Positions 9,686-19,229 of a stretch of 27,259 nt of DNA are shown here, piece by piece. Positions within the stretch are counted from its first letter, which is position 1. The number at the start of each line of letters is the position of its first letter. The DNA is taken from assembly GCA_015039365.1 (NCBI GenBank), contig WION01000632.1, forward strand, positions 1 through 27,259. Reading direction: 5' to 3'. The DNA is from Amanita rubescens (taxonomy: Eukaryota; Basidiomycota; Agaricomycetes; Agaricales; Amanitaceae). A model generated the notes under the pieces. The model saw only the letters and a program-made list of their open reading frames with translations. It did no database searches and had not been told where the DNA came from. A program made the position numbers and the translations under genes.

Positions 9686-10282
9686 ATGGAAGGATTAAAC
9701 GTTCAAGATCAAATACGCGCGCTTCAAAGTGAGATTGCGAACCTTAGAGTAAGTGTATTTCAGAATCAAAAAAAATCACTGAATAACTTTTGCTTTAATA
9801 ACAAAGCTTAACATGGTCGGGCATCACCAACTGATTCAAAACAAAGTTGACCAGCTTCAAAACGAAATTGACGAGGTAAGTCACATTTTGCAACCGAATG
9901 GCGAACCCATCCTATGTAATATATATAGATGAAACCAATCGTCGTTCGCCTGTATCGGCGAATGATTGTAAATGATGCGCGTCAAGATTTACGGGAAGAA
10001 CAAATATATCAGCCGGTTTCAGGGCAGCTGGGACTCGCTCTTATGCCGGATCCAACAGACCGGGACGCGAAGGACCTATCCGTTCTAGCCCTAAAGATGA
10101 TCCTAGAACGAAAGGATGAAGTTCGGTCTCGAGGTAACGACGAAGCGCACCCCGGCACAGAAGGCAGCGTCTTTCATATCCAATGTTGATAATCTGTCTG
10201 ACGAGGTCCGGCGTTGCCTGGGCTTCATCTACGAATATGCATACGGCAGTCCCCCGACCATTCCTGGAGGATCAATGCCTTG
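9686..10282 (+). pseudogene. small coiled-coil protein gene, apparently frameshifted
   Basis: Exons are 9686-9748, 9807-9875 and 9929 onward, with clean GTAAGT donors and AG acceptors. The first two exons encode a short heptad-rich helix (QIRALQSEIANLR, then VDQLQNEIDE). The third begins MKPIVVRLYRRM. In that frame the gene ends at 10187-10189 after an improbable tail. The +1 frame has better protein character, carrying TTKRTPAQK, then SDEVRRCLGFIYEYAYG, and stops at 10280-10282. A one-base shift between about 10090 and 10130, or an unrecognised intron, would join them. I do not recognise the family. The gene starts only 40 bp from the transposon end, so its promoter has been displaced. It may be a functional gene with a sequencing error. 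Confidence 0.5.
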
Positions 10283-10420
10283 ACTTCGTATGGCACGGCG
10301 GCTACGCAATTGATATCAACCTGACATTTTAGCCTATACCCAACACATTCTCTCAAGCATGGCACATACTATACACATACTATATACATATATATTCCAT
10401 GTTGTAATTGATTTGTACTT

Positions 10421-10667
10421 ATATTCAGGACAAGGGTCGCAATACAAACTAATAACTGAGGGCTATTTGGCATGATTTACTGTCACGCTGTTCTTGTCCA
10501 AGTGCTTGGTCTGTGTATGATATATGAACACTCACTGACGTCGGGACATCCTCAGCAACAACTAGAACCTAAGACATAAGCAATTTGGTTGTTGTTCTAA
10601 CATTTCCTTCTGCTCTTTTTGCTCCAATTCAATTCAGCATATATTCAGGACAAGGGTCGTAATACAG
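10421..10667. repeat. pair of 27-bp direct repeats, 220 bp apart
   Basis: ATATTCAGGACAAGGGTCG occurs at 10421 and again at 10641. The match extends over about 27 bases with two or three differences. The DNA between them (3' flank of the toxin-like minus gene) holds no gene I can see. Confidence 0.7.
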
Positions 10668-10696
10668 GTATCATAGGCAATAACTAGTCTCTGGCA

Positions 10697-13234
10697 CTAC
10701 TTCGAGACCGTGTTGATGTATTCTTGAACATTATTGTTGACCACTCCCCATTGGGCTATAACTTGTGGTTTAACGATCTCCAAAATGGTTGGACCAGTCT
10801 GACCGTTCAGGACAGTGTAGAACGCGTCCAGTTTCGTTAGGGCGGTGGCAATGTCCGACCAAATTAGAGACACTTTAGAAAGATTCTGAGCGATTTCTTG
10901 CATGGGCGTCAAAAGACTGTAATCGAACATGTCAGCATATCGCCCATATCCCGCAGACGTGAAGTGCTTACGCCTCAAGCTTGGCTTTGGTGTCCTGAGC
11001 GTTCCGAACGGCTGCCTTCAGATCATTGATTGACTCAGTAATCTAAAGGAGTTGTAAGCGTCGACAACTTGATGAATTGGTCTAGTCTAACCTTGTGCGC
11101 CTCGATAGCTTGCTGCACGGCTATTCCACCAAGAGCACCTACGAATATTGGTCAGCTATCAGCTCGAGCTCTGTATCTACAGGTACGTACCTCCGATAGC
11201 CAGGGCGGCCAACATGCCGACCCCAGGAAGAAAGACAGCGGCAGTGAAGGCAAGGAAGGCGCCGAAGGCCGCAAGGATTGCATACATAGTCATTTTCTTT
11301 TGCTGTTCGGTAAGGTCGTTAATGCTCTGCTGCCATTTATCGATATTATCATCACACTCGTTGATCTTCATCCTGACGAGGTTGATTGCATTGTCCCAGT
11401 CGTTCTTCACCTCGGTGCTATTACGTAGATCAAACGTGAGAAAAATCTCCGACTGTAACGCGAGGTTACTCACGATCGCCTGGAAAGCGCGGCAGCGGCC
11501 TCGAGGTATCCAGACACCAAGGGCGTGTTAGTAGCGAGGTAGGTGGACAGCGGAATATCTCCAGCCAAAACATTGGCCTGGTCGTCGCGCTTCACGTACG
11601 GCAAAAGGGTTTCCTGAAGTACGGCGTATGCCGCGAGATCTCGCGCGACTGGTAGCGTATCTAGTTGCAGCTTGAGGTACTTCTCGCGATAGTAGTTCAT
11701 AACGATGTATAAATTCGAATCAGAGCCATCGATCGGACTTGTACACAAGATCTGGTCGAGATATGCCGTCTGAAGGAGATTCTAGAAGAGATAATGGCAT
11801 AAGGTGCGTTCTTTGATCGTGGATATTCAATACTCACGTTGAACTGGTCAATGATTTTTCCAGTGCTGTCAGCTAGTTCCTCAAGTTTCTCCTGAGTATC
11901 CGAGGGCGGGCTGTAAAACCAGGATTCAGCACTAAGCGTAAATGATAAAAACATTTAAAATACCCGATCACTGCCTCGACAATTTTTTCATCGTCGTTCA
12001 ACTTCCTGTTGAGTACTGAGATAACCATGACAAACACAGACACCCGACAGTACTTACCGGGCCTTTCTAGACCTCGATTTTGTATCCGTAGACGAGACCA
12101 CAGCGCTACTGCCAAGAGCAGAAACCATTTTGTGGAGGCGAATCTCATGTTTAGTGATGGGAACTTTCCGATTTGTGTTGAATTGGGTAGATCTAACCGC
12201 GTGCATTGACCAAGCGCTGGTTGTCTGCGTAAGAGCGTCGGCGTATTCTTTGGCATCAGCGGACACTTTCACCCAAGCGCTCTTGATTTGATTAGATATC
12301 ACCGGAGGAACCATGTCTATCACTCCCATGACAGCCTCCTGGCGAGCCGCAACGTCATCCCAAACGTTAAGAAGATCTTGGGAATTCGTGATGACGACGG
12401 TAAGGCCTTTGCTAAGAGCAACGAATTTGGTCTTGAGCGAGCTGATCTGTTGGCGGAGGGCTCGGAGGCCGCTCAAGATCTGCTCTAGACGACGACGATC
12501 TTCGAACAGGCTCTTAAATGATCCAAATATGCTGCTGACTGTGACGCCGAGAAGGGCGGCGACTTGGACATCAGATTCTTCTGGACTCGAAGAAAGACTG
12601 TAAAGGGTCTGTCGTTTACGAAATAAACACATTGCCGATTATAATATCGGTGGGTTCACCTTGAGCACATCCCACAGAGTAGTAATGATGTTCCTCTCAG
12701 CAAGAGCTTCGCTCTGTCCCTGAATTTGCAAATCCAGATCATCAAGCTTTCCCTGGAGATCTGTGATGCGTTTATTGATAGCATCAACGTATTCAGAAAA
12801 CTGTGCAATAATTCTTCAGTGAAGTAATGCGTAATTAAAATAGTACCAACCGAAGAGAAGAATCGTTGATTGGTCTCAGAATCCGCCCTAGCCTGATTCG
12901 CGTAGCCCTTTGCAACCGGTTGCATCGTTAATACAAAGATCTGGACTGTGAAGGAGTCCAAGAGAGTGCTGAGCGCTGCGTCATAACTAATAACCTTGCG
13001 TGCAAGATCAACATTGATGTTGGTCAAGTCGGAGAGTCGACTGTTGCCGCTAGCAACTAGAGCGAACAAGTTAGTAGTGCTGTCCGGGACATCGCCAAGG
13101 GTTATAGTGTCGAGGTGCGGGAAAACTAGCAGTTCGTGAAGTGCCTTGCGAGCAGCCAGGTAGTCTGGAGTAAACCTGCTCAAAGAGCCGAGCTGGGTAC
13201 CAGGACCAAGAGCTGCGAGGAGATGAGAGGACAT
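10697..13234 (-). CDS. two-module coiled-coil/hydrophobic-hairpin protein (B-A), alpha-pore-forming-toxin-like
   Basis: Ten minus-strand exons: 13234-12851, 12800-12660, 12608-12058, 12005-11964, 11910-11838, 11781-11474, 11417-11191, 11138-11092, 11042-10972 and 10916-10697 (687 residues). There is no signal peptide. The N-terminal half (module B) is a long helix, a hydrophobic patch (AALLGVTVSSIFGS), then another coiled coil ending near NQIKSAW. The C-terminal half (module A) has helices with AYAVLQ and TNTPLV, a coiled coil, and a strongly hydrophobic 30-residue hairpin beginning YAILAAFGAFLAF, followed by two more helices. Coiled coils around a hydrophobic hairpin are the plan of ClyA/HBL/Cry6/XaxAB-type pore formers; two unlike modules in one chain recall a fused binary toxin. 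Function is inferred from this pattern only. It shares modules A and B with the gene at 14730. A structural or membrane-remodelling role is the main alternative. Confidence 0.6.
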
Positions 13235-13279
13235 ATTTCGCGAGATGTGTTGTGGGACGCAATTGAGACCAGAATCTTG

Positions 13280-13287
13280 TTTAAATA
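13280..13287 (-). promoter_or_regulatory. TATA-like box for the minus B-A gene
   Basis: TATTTAAA on the minus strand lies about 50 bp before the start codon at 13234. The position matches the TATA box of the divergent plus gene. Confidence 0.45.
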
Positions 13288-13429
13288 TTGCAATGCCCTT
13301 GCCGGGGGTATTTTCAATCCGACATTGCCATATGTCGGTCTCACGGAACCACCTCCTTGACAGGCATAGGGAAAGGCACGAATGGGGTGTAGAGCTCGAT
13401 CGGGTCTCAGACGGCGTTGTATTTCAGAT

Positions 13430-13760
13430 CGCGACTTCATTCAAAAATACTAAGGCAAAGTTAAAAGACAGGCAGGGACTATATGCGGTCGGTGCTACTT
13501 ACAAGGAAGCCTCAGATGACATAGTTAAATCTGTTTTAAAGTTAATGGCGGCCAAGGGTGCTGTTAGTGTCATCGTGCTAGACGCATCTCCTCGGAATAC
13601 TCAAGTATCTCCAAGTTCGTCAGCGATATGATATCCAAGCTCCAAAAATAGACTCCCTGACTTGGTGCGGTTGCAAAGCCTGACATTCGAACAGTGTGAT
13701 GAAGCGTTGGATGACGTGATTATTGGTAGAAAATCGGATGCCTGCTGAATGACATCAAGT
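13430..13760 (+). pseudogene. possible decayed coding remnant, unknown family
   Basis: Protein-like stretches in shifting plus-strand frames lie in the intergenic space between the two divergent toxin-like genes: one containing ASDDIVKSVLKLM, then GILKYLQVRQRYDIQAP, then LVRLQSLTFEQCDEALDD. The last has the rhythm of leucine-rich-repeat DNA from F-box type proteins. No frame stays open, and I cannot name a family. Confidence 0.25.
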
Positions 13761-14678
13761 CATTTATGTTTGGCGTTGCAGATCAGAGGTATGTTTGTGA
13801 ATATGACATAGATAAGCTCAGAAAACTGCTTGTAACCACTGCTGGTGATGAGGAAGGGACTTACAATAAGAGTGTACGATGATAACGCACAGATAGAGCA
13901 GACTCGTACAACGATTGGCCGAAGGCCTGATGTGGAAAGGAACTGCGGCCGGCGTTCCAATATTTCAGTCTTTGTCTCCGGGGAACGTGTTCGCCCGACG
14001 CCCGCAGGGAATCGGAATGCGGATCGCAGAAGTCAGTTGAGCAGGTCAGTTGAACAAGTAGCTTGAACGATTGGGTTTAATGCTTGACATGGTGAGCGAT
14101 AGGATTAGATTAAAGCTTGACATGGTGAACGATAGGTATCATAACTGACAAGTCGACCGCTGGAGACCGTAAGGGAATCGCTGGAAAGAACGAATTGCCG
14201 AGATGATTGCCAACCGTTTTATTTTTAGAGCACCGACGCGTTTGCTCAGGTGACCCCGCACTTCTCCGTAAACTTAGCCTTCAGAGCTTCATTGTCTTAT
14301 GCTTCAACGCTTCTGACTAGAATCGAAGGTCTGCGGCGAATGAAGCAGGTAGGAAGCATCATATACGTCTCACACGTTTGATGAACTGTCGCTGAAGGTA
14401 TGTTTCAGCAAACATAGCTCCATGTCTGACTATAATCGAACATGTGCGTTCCAAAGTACTATGATAGCGCCAGCGACAAACCTAACTTTATTCCCACTGG
14501 AAGATGCGTGACCCGGGACTGGTGCCTCTTACAGTTTTGGGGTGGTCGCACTACAAAGCATTTCACGTGTAACACGCAAAATGCGATAGACTGCATCGGA
14601 TACACGCAAGGAACAGTAATCTTAAAAAAAATCACGATAACGCTTAACCCGTAATCTCAGGATCGTATCCGCATGCAG
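13761..14678. other. intergenic region between divergent toxin-like genes
   Basis: No gene seen. It contains two near-identical 23-base units (GCTTGACATGGTGAGCGATAG at 14082 and a one-mismatch copy at 14115), 33 bp apart. The final part should hold the promoter of the plus gene. Confidence 0.45.
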
Positions 14679-14685
14679 TATAAAA
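14679..14685 (+). promoter_or_regulatory. TATA box for the plus B-A-B gene
   Basis: TATAAAA, 45-51 bp before the start codon at 14730, followed by a pyrimidine-rich leader (CCCACCCATCGTCTCCTCAC). This is the clearest core promoter in the window. Confidence 0.65.
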
Positions 14686-14729
14686 GGACCCAGTCCTAGA
14701 CTATTCCCACCCATCGTCTCCTCACTGAA

Positions 14730-17700
14730 ATGGCTACCTTCGATTATTCCTCTTTCCTTCCAGGAGAACTCGAGCCTGCTTTGCAAGCATTGACCAAGGT
14801 TTACAAGCGTAACACAAATCGCCTCACCGATGCATTTTTTCAGACTCCCTTACCAGGTGTCCACACGTCAGCACGTACGTATCCAATCAATACGGTGCTT
14901 CACACTGATCCAATTTATTTCTTAGCGGACATCATCGGTGCGAAAGACCTAGGCTTCAAAGTTGCCTTGCGCTCTGTGCCTTCTGTTCGTGATGTGGTAG
15001 CATATACTGAACTCATTGCCACTTTCGTTCCCGTGATTACGGACCGTGATACCCTTGTCACCATCTTACTGCCCAATGCTTCTTCATGGAAAATCTTGGA
15101 GACATCTGACCTCTCTGACATAAACGAGGTCTGTCACCCTATCCAGACTCAAAACAGCGCTTATTTTCCCATCAGGAATATAGGCAAAAGTTTATTGATT
15201 ACCTGCCTATTTTAGATCCGATGATCGACGGTTTGAACAATTTCCTGACAGAACTGAAGAACATCGACAAGGCCCACCCCCCTCCTTGGTTCAAGCAGAC
15301 GTTATTTGATACCCTTATTCCCATTCTGTCCTTCGCAAGCTTCCGTCCTGGTATTCAAGGCCAATCTATATTAGCGGGTATTCTTGGATTATCTCTTACC
15401 ATGGTGAACACACCGCTGAACAAGCTCCTTTTCCCGTTCTTCCCTATCCCTCCCGACCCGAAGGTTGTGATCGCAGAAGCCGTTCAGAAAAACTGTGTAG
15501 ATGCCATCACAAAATACGGGCAGGTCATTCGTGATCTCATTCCCCTTTTTGAACCGTTCGAAGTTGCATGCATTACCGTTTCACAAGAGCAAGCTGCCGT
15601 TGCTCCACGCATCAAGGATAATGCTCCCGGACCCGTGCCGACCACCGCTAACCAGTGCACGGCAGCCTGGAATGACGTTCAGAATGCCGGAAATGGTTTC
15701 ATCAACTACGTTGCCGGAGGTTCTGCTGCTAACGCAGCGTCGACCGAGAAGTCCTTTCGTTTGAAATCGTTTGCTGCGCAAGCGGATTCAATATCTCCTG
15801 GAGACGTCACCAGAGCTTTTGGACCTCCATCGTATGCGTCTACGGCGCTCCCGGAAATGAGCGCTACGACAGGTCAAATCGTTGCTAACTTTAACAAAAT
15901 ACTGACGCAACCTTTCATTGAGTAAGTATAATATTTCCTTGTATATTAACAACCTAACGTCGAATCCCTTTACTAGCCAATTAAAGGTTACTGACAAGGA
16001 TGGCGACGAGATTGCCATCTCTACTGTTATGCTAACATGCAAGAAGAAGTATGAAACACTTCAAGGCGTGACCGTCGACATTGTGAGGGAGCTCGATGCG
16101 TATGCGTTACTGCAAAAGGTTTCAACACAGCCCACATCCTTCGTACTTTTTCTAACCCAATCTTTCGACAGCTCGTCTTACCCGCAGTTGATAAACCAGA
16201 AGGATTGACGCTGCAAGATTTTTTGACCACTAACCTTCCTCTTGTCATGGTTCGTTGCTTATTGGCCTTTTCAAGGAGCCAGATCAATATTTTGTTTATA
16301 GAAATATGGAAAGGATGCGAAGAAAATAGCAGCCGACACTCAAGCATTACTGGTTGATTTTGAAGGATGGTTAGATGTTCTCATTAAAAATCTTGAAGAA
16401 GTGGGTGATTCCTCGCGTTACGGGAGTGTAGTTGAAATATTGTCTACCAGATCAACAAATCCATTGCCGAAAACAAAGCGGCTCTCGACGAAGCTCAAAG
16501 AGAATACGATTCGGCCAAAGCGAGCGCCATTCTAGAAGGGATCCTTGGACTTGTCTTCACCGCTGTTGCGATTGCTTCATTGGTTGCTGGTCAAGGAGAG
16601 CTCGCAGTTGAAATGGGCATTGAAGCGGGGAAAAACTTTATTGAGATGATTCGTGATGCGGTAACCGCAGGAAAACTTGCCGTGTATGTATTCACATGCC
16701 GCCACCATTCTACCTATGCTGATGCATTTTTACTCTGCAGCGTCATCGGCCGCCTCAAGAATGTCATAGCGACATCAGAGAGAACTCGCGACCAGTTGAA
16801 GGTGATCATCCCACTGTTCACCACCATCATCGACCTTATGGGCGTCATCCACGTTGTATGGGAAACAATTTCCGGAGACCTGAATAATGTTCAGGAGAAT
16901 TATGAGTTGTGGTGAGTAAATGTACTGCATATTGATCGGCATTTCACAAACAAATATAATAGGAACAACCCACATTATTTCACTCCAGCATCGCTCAAGG
17001 CTGCTCTGGACAACTGGGAGGATGTCATCGTACAGTGCGAGATATATATCTCGATTGTGGCCGGTGGCAACACCTCAGTTGTGAAAGAATTCAAAGCAAC
17101 AGCGCACCCGCATCCGCACCCGCACTCGCACCCGCACTCGCATCCGCACCCGCAAACGAAACTGAACGCACAACCACCGGCAAATGAAGAGCCACCTCCA
17201 CCATACGAAATTGCCGTCCTTCCCGGCCACCATGCTATTCTTGGTCAGGAGATAAGCATAGAACACCGAGTAGGCATGTTCAAGGCCTTAGCGCAATCCG
17301 ATGACGTCAATCGGCTAATCGTAGCGCTTTCTCCCGCCGACGTTGTCATCGGAGTGAATCGGTCTCAGCTTACTGATGCTGCTAACAGTTATCAATGGAT
17401 AGCAAACAACATCAGGTATCGTCGCCCCTCTCAGTAATTGCAAAATATCGGCTAAAACATGATGTTTAAAGGAACTTGTACAGCGATTCTACCGATGAAG
17501 CAGAAAACCTTGTTATTACTATCAATACACGTTTGATTCCATCCTTGAACACAGCTGTCGAGTTCTACATCAAGTTCGCGGCAGGTGAGGAGGACCCGTT
17601 CTCCGGCGGAACGTCGAAGGAGGCCATGGAGGCCCTTATTCGTGAACGCTCGACTCAATTAAGCAGGGGAACTGAACTTACAGCCTCTGCGGAGACTGTC

Positions 17701-18328
17701 TTTATCAAGTTCAGAAGTGATGCGCAAGCGTCGCTGAACACTGTAAGTATACTAAATTCGATGCAGTCATTAGCTAAACACAATTCAACAGCTTGCTCGC
17801 CACTTGGCCGAATTGGACCAGCAGCTGTCGTCCAAGGAAGCTACACTGCGCGACTTGGAAGCAGATTACGCCAAGTGGAGCTGGGTTATCGTACGTTCAC
17901 ACTTTCGACACAATTCCTCCCATAAACCCACGTTTCTCTTGACAGTATTGGCCAATCCCACCTGGTGTCGGTGAGTCGATGTCACCTGGAATGATTAGGC
18001 ACATCCTGAACAAATTTCTTTAGGTCAAATCATCTATCTGATCATAAATTCCATTAAGAGTGCGACAGAAGACATCAATAGACTCCGAAACGACATAAAC
18101 AGGCTGCGCCAAGCTCAATCACAGGTTTCGAACGTGCAACAGGTTTCGGACAGTGTTGGTCAGATGACGAGCACGATGAGCCAAAGTTGGTCCAAGTTGA
18201 CAACCAAGACGGAAGAGTTGAGCACACTGGTGAAGGCGGTGGACATTACACCCGCAGTTGCGCAGGCCATCCTTCCTGTTGTGCGAGCGAAGTGGCAAGC
18301 ATTGTCGGCTGAGTTGGGTCGTTGGTAA
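14730..18328 (+). CDS. three-module coiled-coil/hydrophobic-hairpin protein (B-A-B), alpha-pore-forming-toxin-like
   Basis: Thirteen exons: 14730-14874, 14926-15128, 15176-15921, 15977-16118, 16172-16249, 16302-16400, 16451-16683, 16741-16911, 16963-17415, 17472-17742, 17792-17890, 17946-17970 and 18024-18328 (989 residues). No signal peptide. Residues 1 to about 330 form a B-type module with a hydrophobic middle (ILAGILGLSLTMVN) and an NQCTAAW landmark matching NQIKSAW of the minus gene. Residues 330-640 form module A, sharing FGPP, AYALLQ and TNLPLV landmarks, a coiled coil and the hydrophobic hairpin starting AILEGILGLVF. A His/Pro-rich linker (about 652-670) leads to a second B-type module: helices, then a WSWVI hydrophobic patch, then a coiled coil to the C terminus. 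The paralogous minus gene lacks this last module. The toxin-like reading rests on architecture, not on a detected homologue. Confidence 0.62.
17101..17156 (+). repeat. in-frame hexanucleotide repeat coding a His/Pro linker
   Basis: Alternating CGCACC, CGCATC and CGCACT units encode an alternating His-Pro/His-Ser tract (pattern PHPHPHSHPHSH). It separates module A from the extra C-terminal module of the plus gene. Such a tract could be flexible or bind metal, and as a simple repeat it is prone to length change. Confidence 0.85.
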
Positions 18329-18560
18329 AGGTGCACTTCGTAGTGAAGCAGTTGGAAAGTGCCGTGTTACACTGAATATGTACTTCTGATGTCCCATATC
18401 GTCATACCTTGTGAATGAAAATGATTCCAAAAGTGTTGGGCTAAGTCATGGTTGACGATCCTATACAGTCAGGGTACAAGCAAGCTCTAAGAGCCTATCA
18501 TACCTTCGGCCCAATTCATCGGATGAAGCACTTGTATGGCACGTTCTCGCCAACGTCGAT

Positions 18561-19020
18561 TTAGTCATCCACGGGACGATAAGGACTAGCCTGTTGCAAA
18601 GCCCGAAATGAATGGTCTCTTTGCATCACGATGGCCTGAATGTGATCTTGGCGAGCGAGATGGTACAATGTCTCATTGGTAGATGAGCGAAACTCTTGTT
18701 AGTGCTCCAGATTTGATCGTTACCCCAAAGTCGATTCTTTGGACGATGGACACTCGAATGAAAACTTCAATGCGAAGCGCTCCATCAGACGAGTTTCGAA
18801 TGACGCAGACTTCGAAATCCTGGGGTAACAGACGGCGGCGATGACGTCTGCACGCACCTCCTTGGTCCCGATCGGTATGGCGGCGGTGTAATTCGCAGAG
18901 GAGATAAAACGGTAAGTTTATCTTTTAGTTCTGGAGAAAGATGGATTCGAGCCTGTCACTGATCGTTCGCTCCTTCACCTCCCGAGGCGAATGTTGATAC
19001 GTTGATCAACGAAGATCTTT
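18561..19020 (-). pseudogene. decayed minus-strand gene, unknown family
   Basis: Read from about 19015 down to a TAA at 18561-18563, good protein-like segments succeed one another with frame changes. The first contains VKERTISDRLESIFLQN and ends in a stop. Next come AIPIGTKEVRADVIAAV, a beta-rich piece containing RIDFGVTIKSGAL, and a last helix-like piece containing TLYHLARQDHIQAIV that ends in PVDD. The last piece has an ankyrin-like rhythm. At least three disruptions are visible, so it cannot be expressed as is. I do not recognise the family. Confidence 0.4.
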
Positions 19021-19026
19021 ACCAGG

Positions 19027-19110
19027 GTTCGCGACCTGGGCGAACCGGACCAGCGGCTCCTGATATGTGCTTCTGATGTCCCCATATATTGTTATCACGA
19101 GTTGTGAAAT
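19027..19110 (+). repeat. relic of the 3' end of the B-A-B gene
   Basis: Positions 19027-19058 resemble the start of exon 11 of the plus toxin-like gene (17792-17826; shared core GGACCAGC.GCT). Directly after, 19063-19109 resembles its 3' flank at 18376-18420 (ATATGT.CTTCTGATGTC and following). In the relic the two parts are about 5 bp apart; in the intact gene about 550 bp separate them. So this is a duplicated and internally deleted copy. Confidence 0.6.
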
Positions 19111-19229
19111 GATCTTCATGTTTTCATGCGATGGCGATGTGAATTCAAACTCCGACCATCGAGCCCTCCTATGATGAACGACTTACATTCCAACGCAGCC
19201 TTTACTCCTTCCAATCCGCTTTACGACGT

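Noticed and set aside
12054..12057. TAA at the end of the third B-A exon as a true stop, giving two separate genes
   Set aside because: The stop overlaps a GTAAGT donor, and splicing from it continues in frame through seven more exons that match the A module of the paralogue.
12009..12603. Plus-strand frames within the B-A gene
   Set aside because: Antisense of a long minus-strand exon whose frame is supported by consistent splicing across ten exons.
14730..18328. Permuted module order between the two toxin-like genes
   Set aside because: At first the plus gene looked like A-B against B-A. Its first 330 residues proved to resemble B (NQCTAAW landmark), so the order is B-A in both, with one added module in the plus gene.
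18719..18830. Nine-base inverted repeat GTTACCCCA / TGGGGTAAC as a small mobile element
   Set aside because: No flanking duplication and only nine bases of match; the segment lies within the decayed minus-strand gene.
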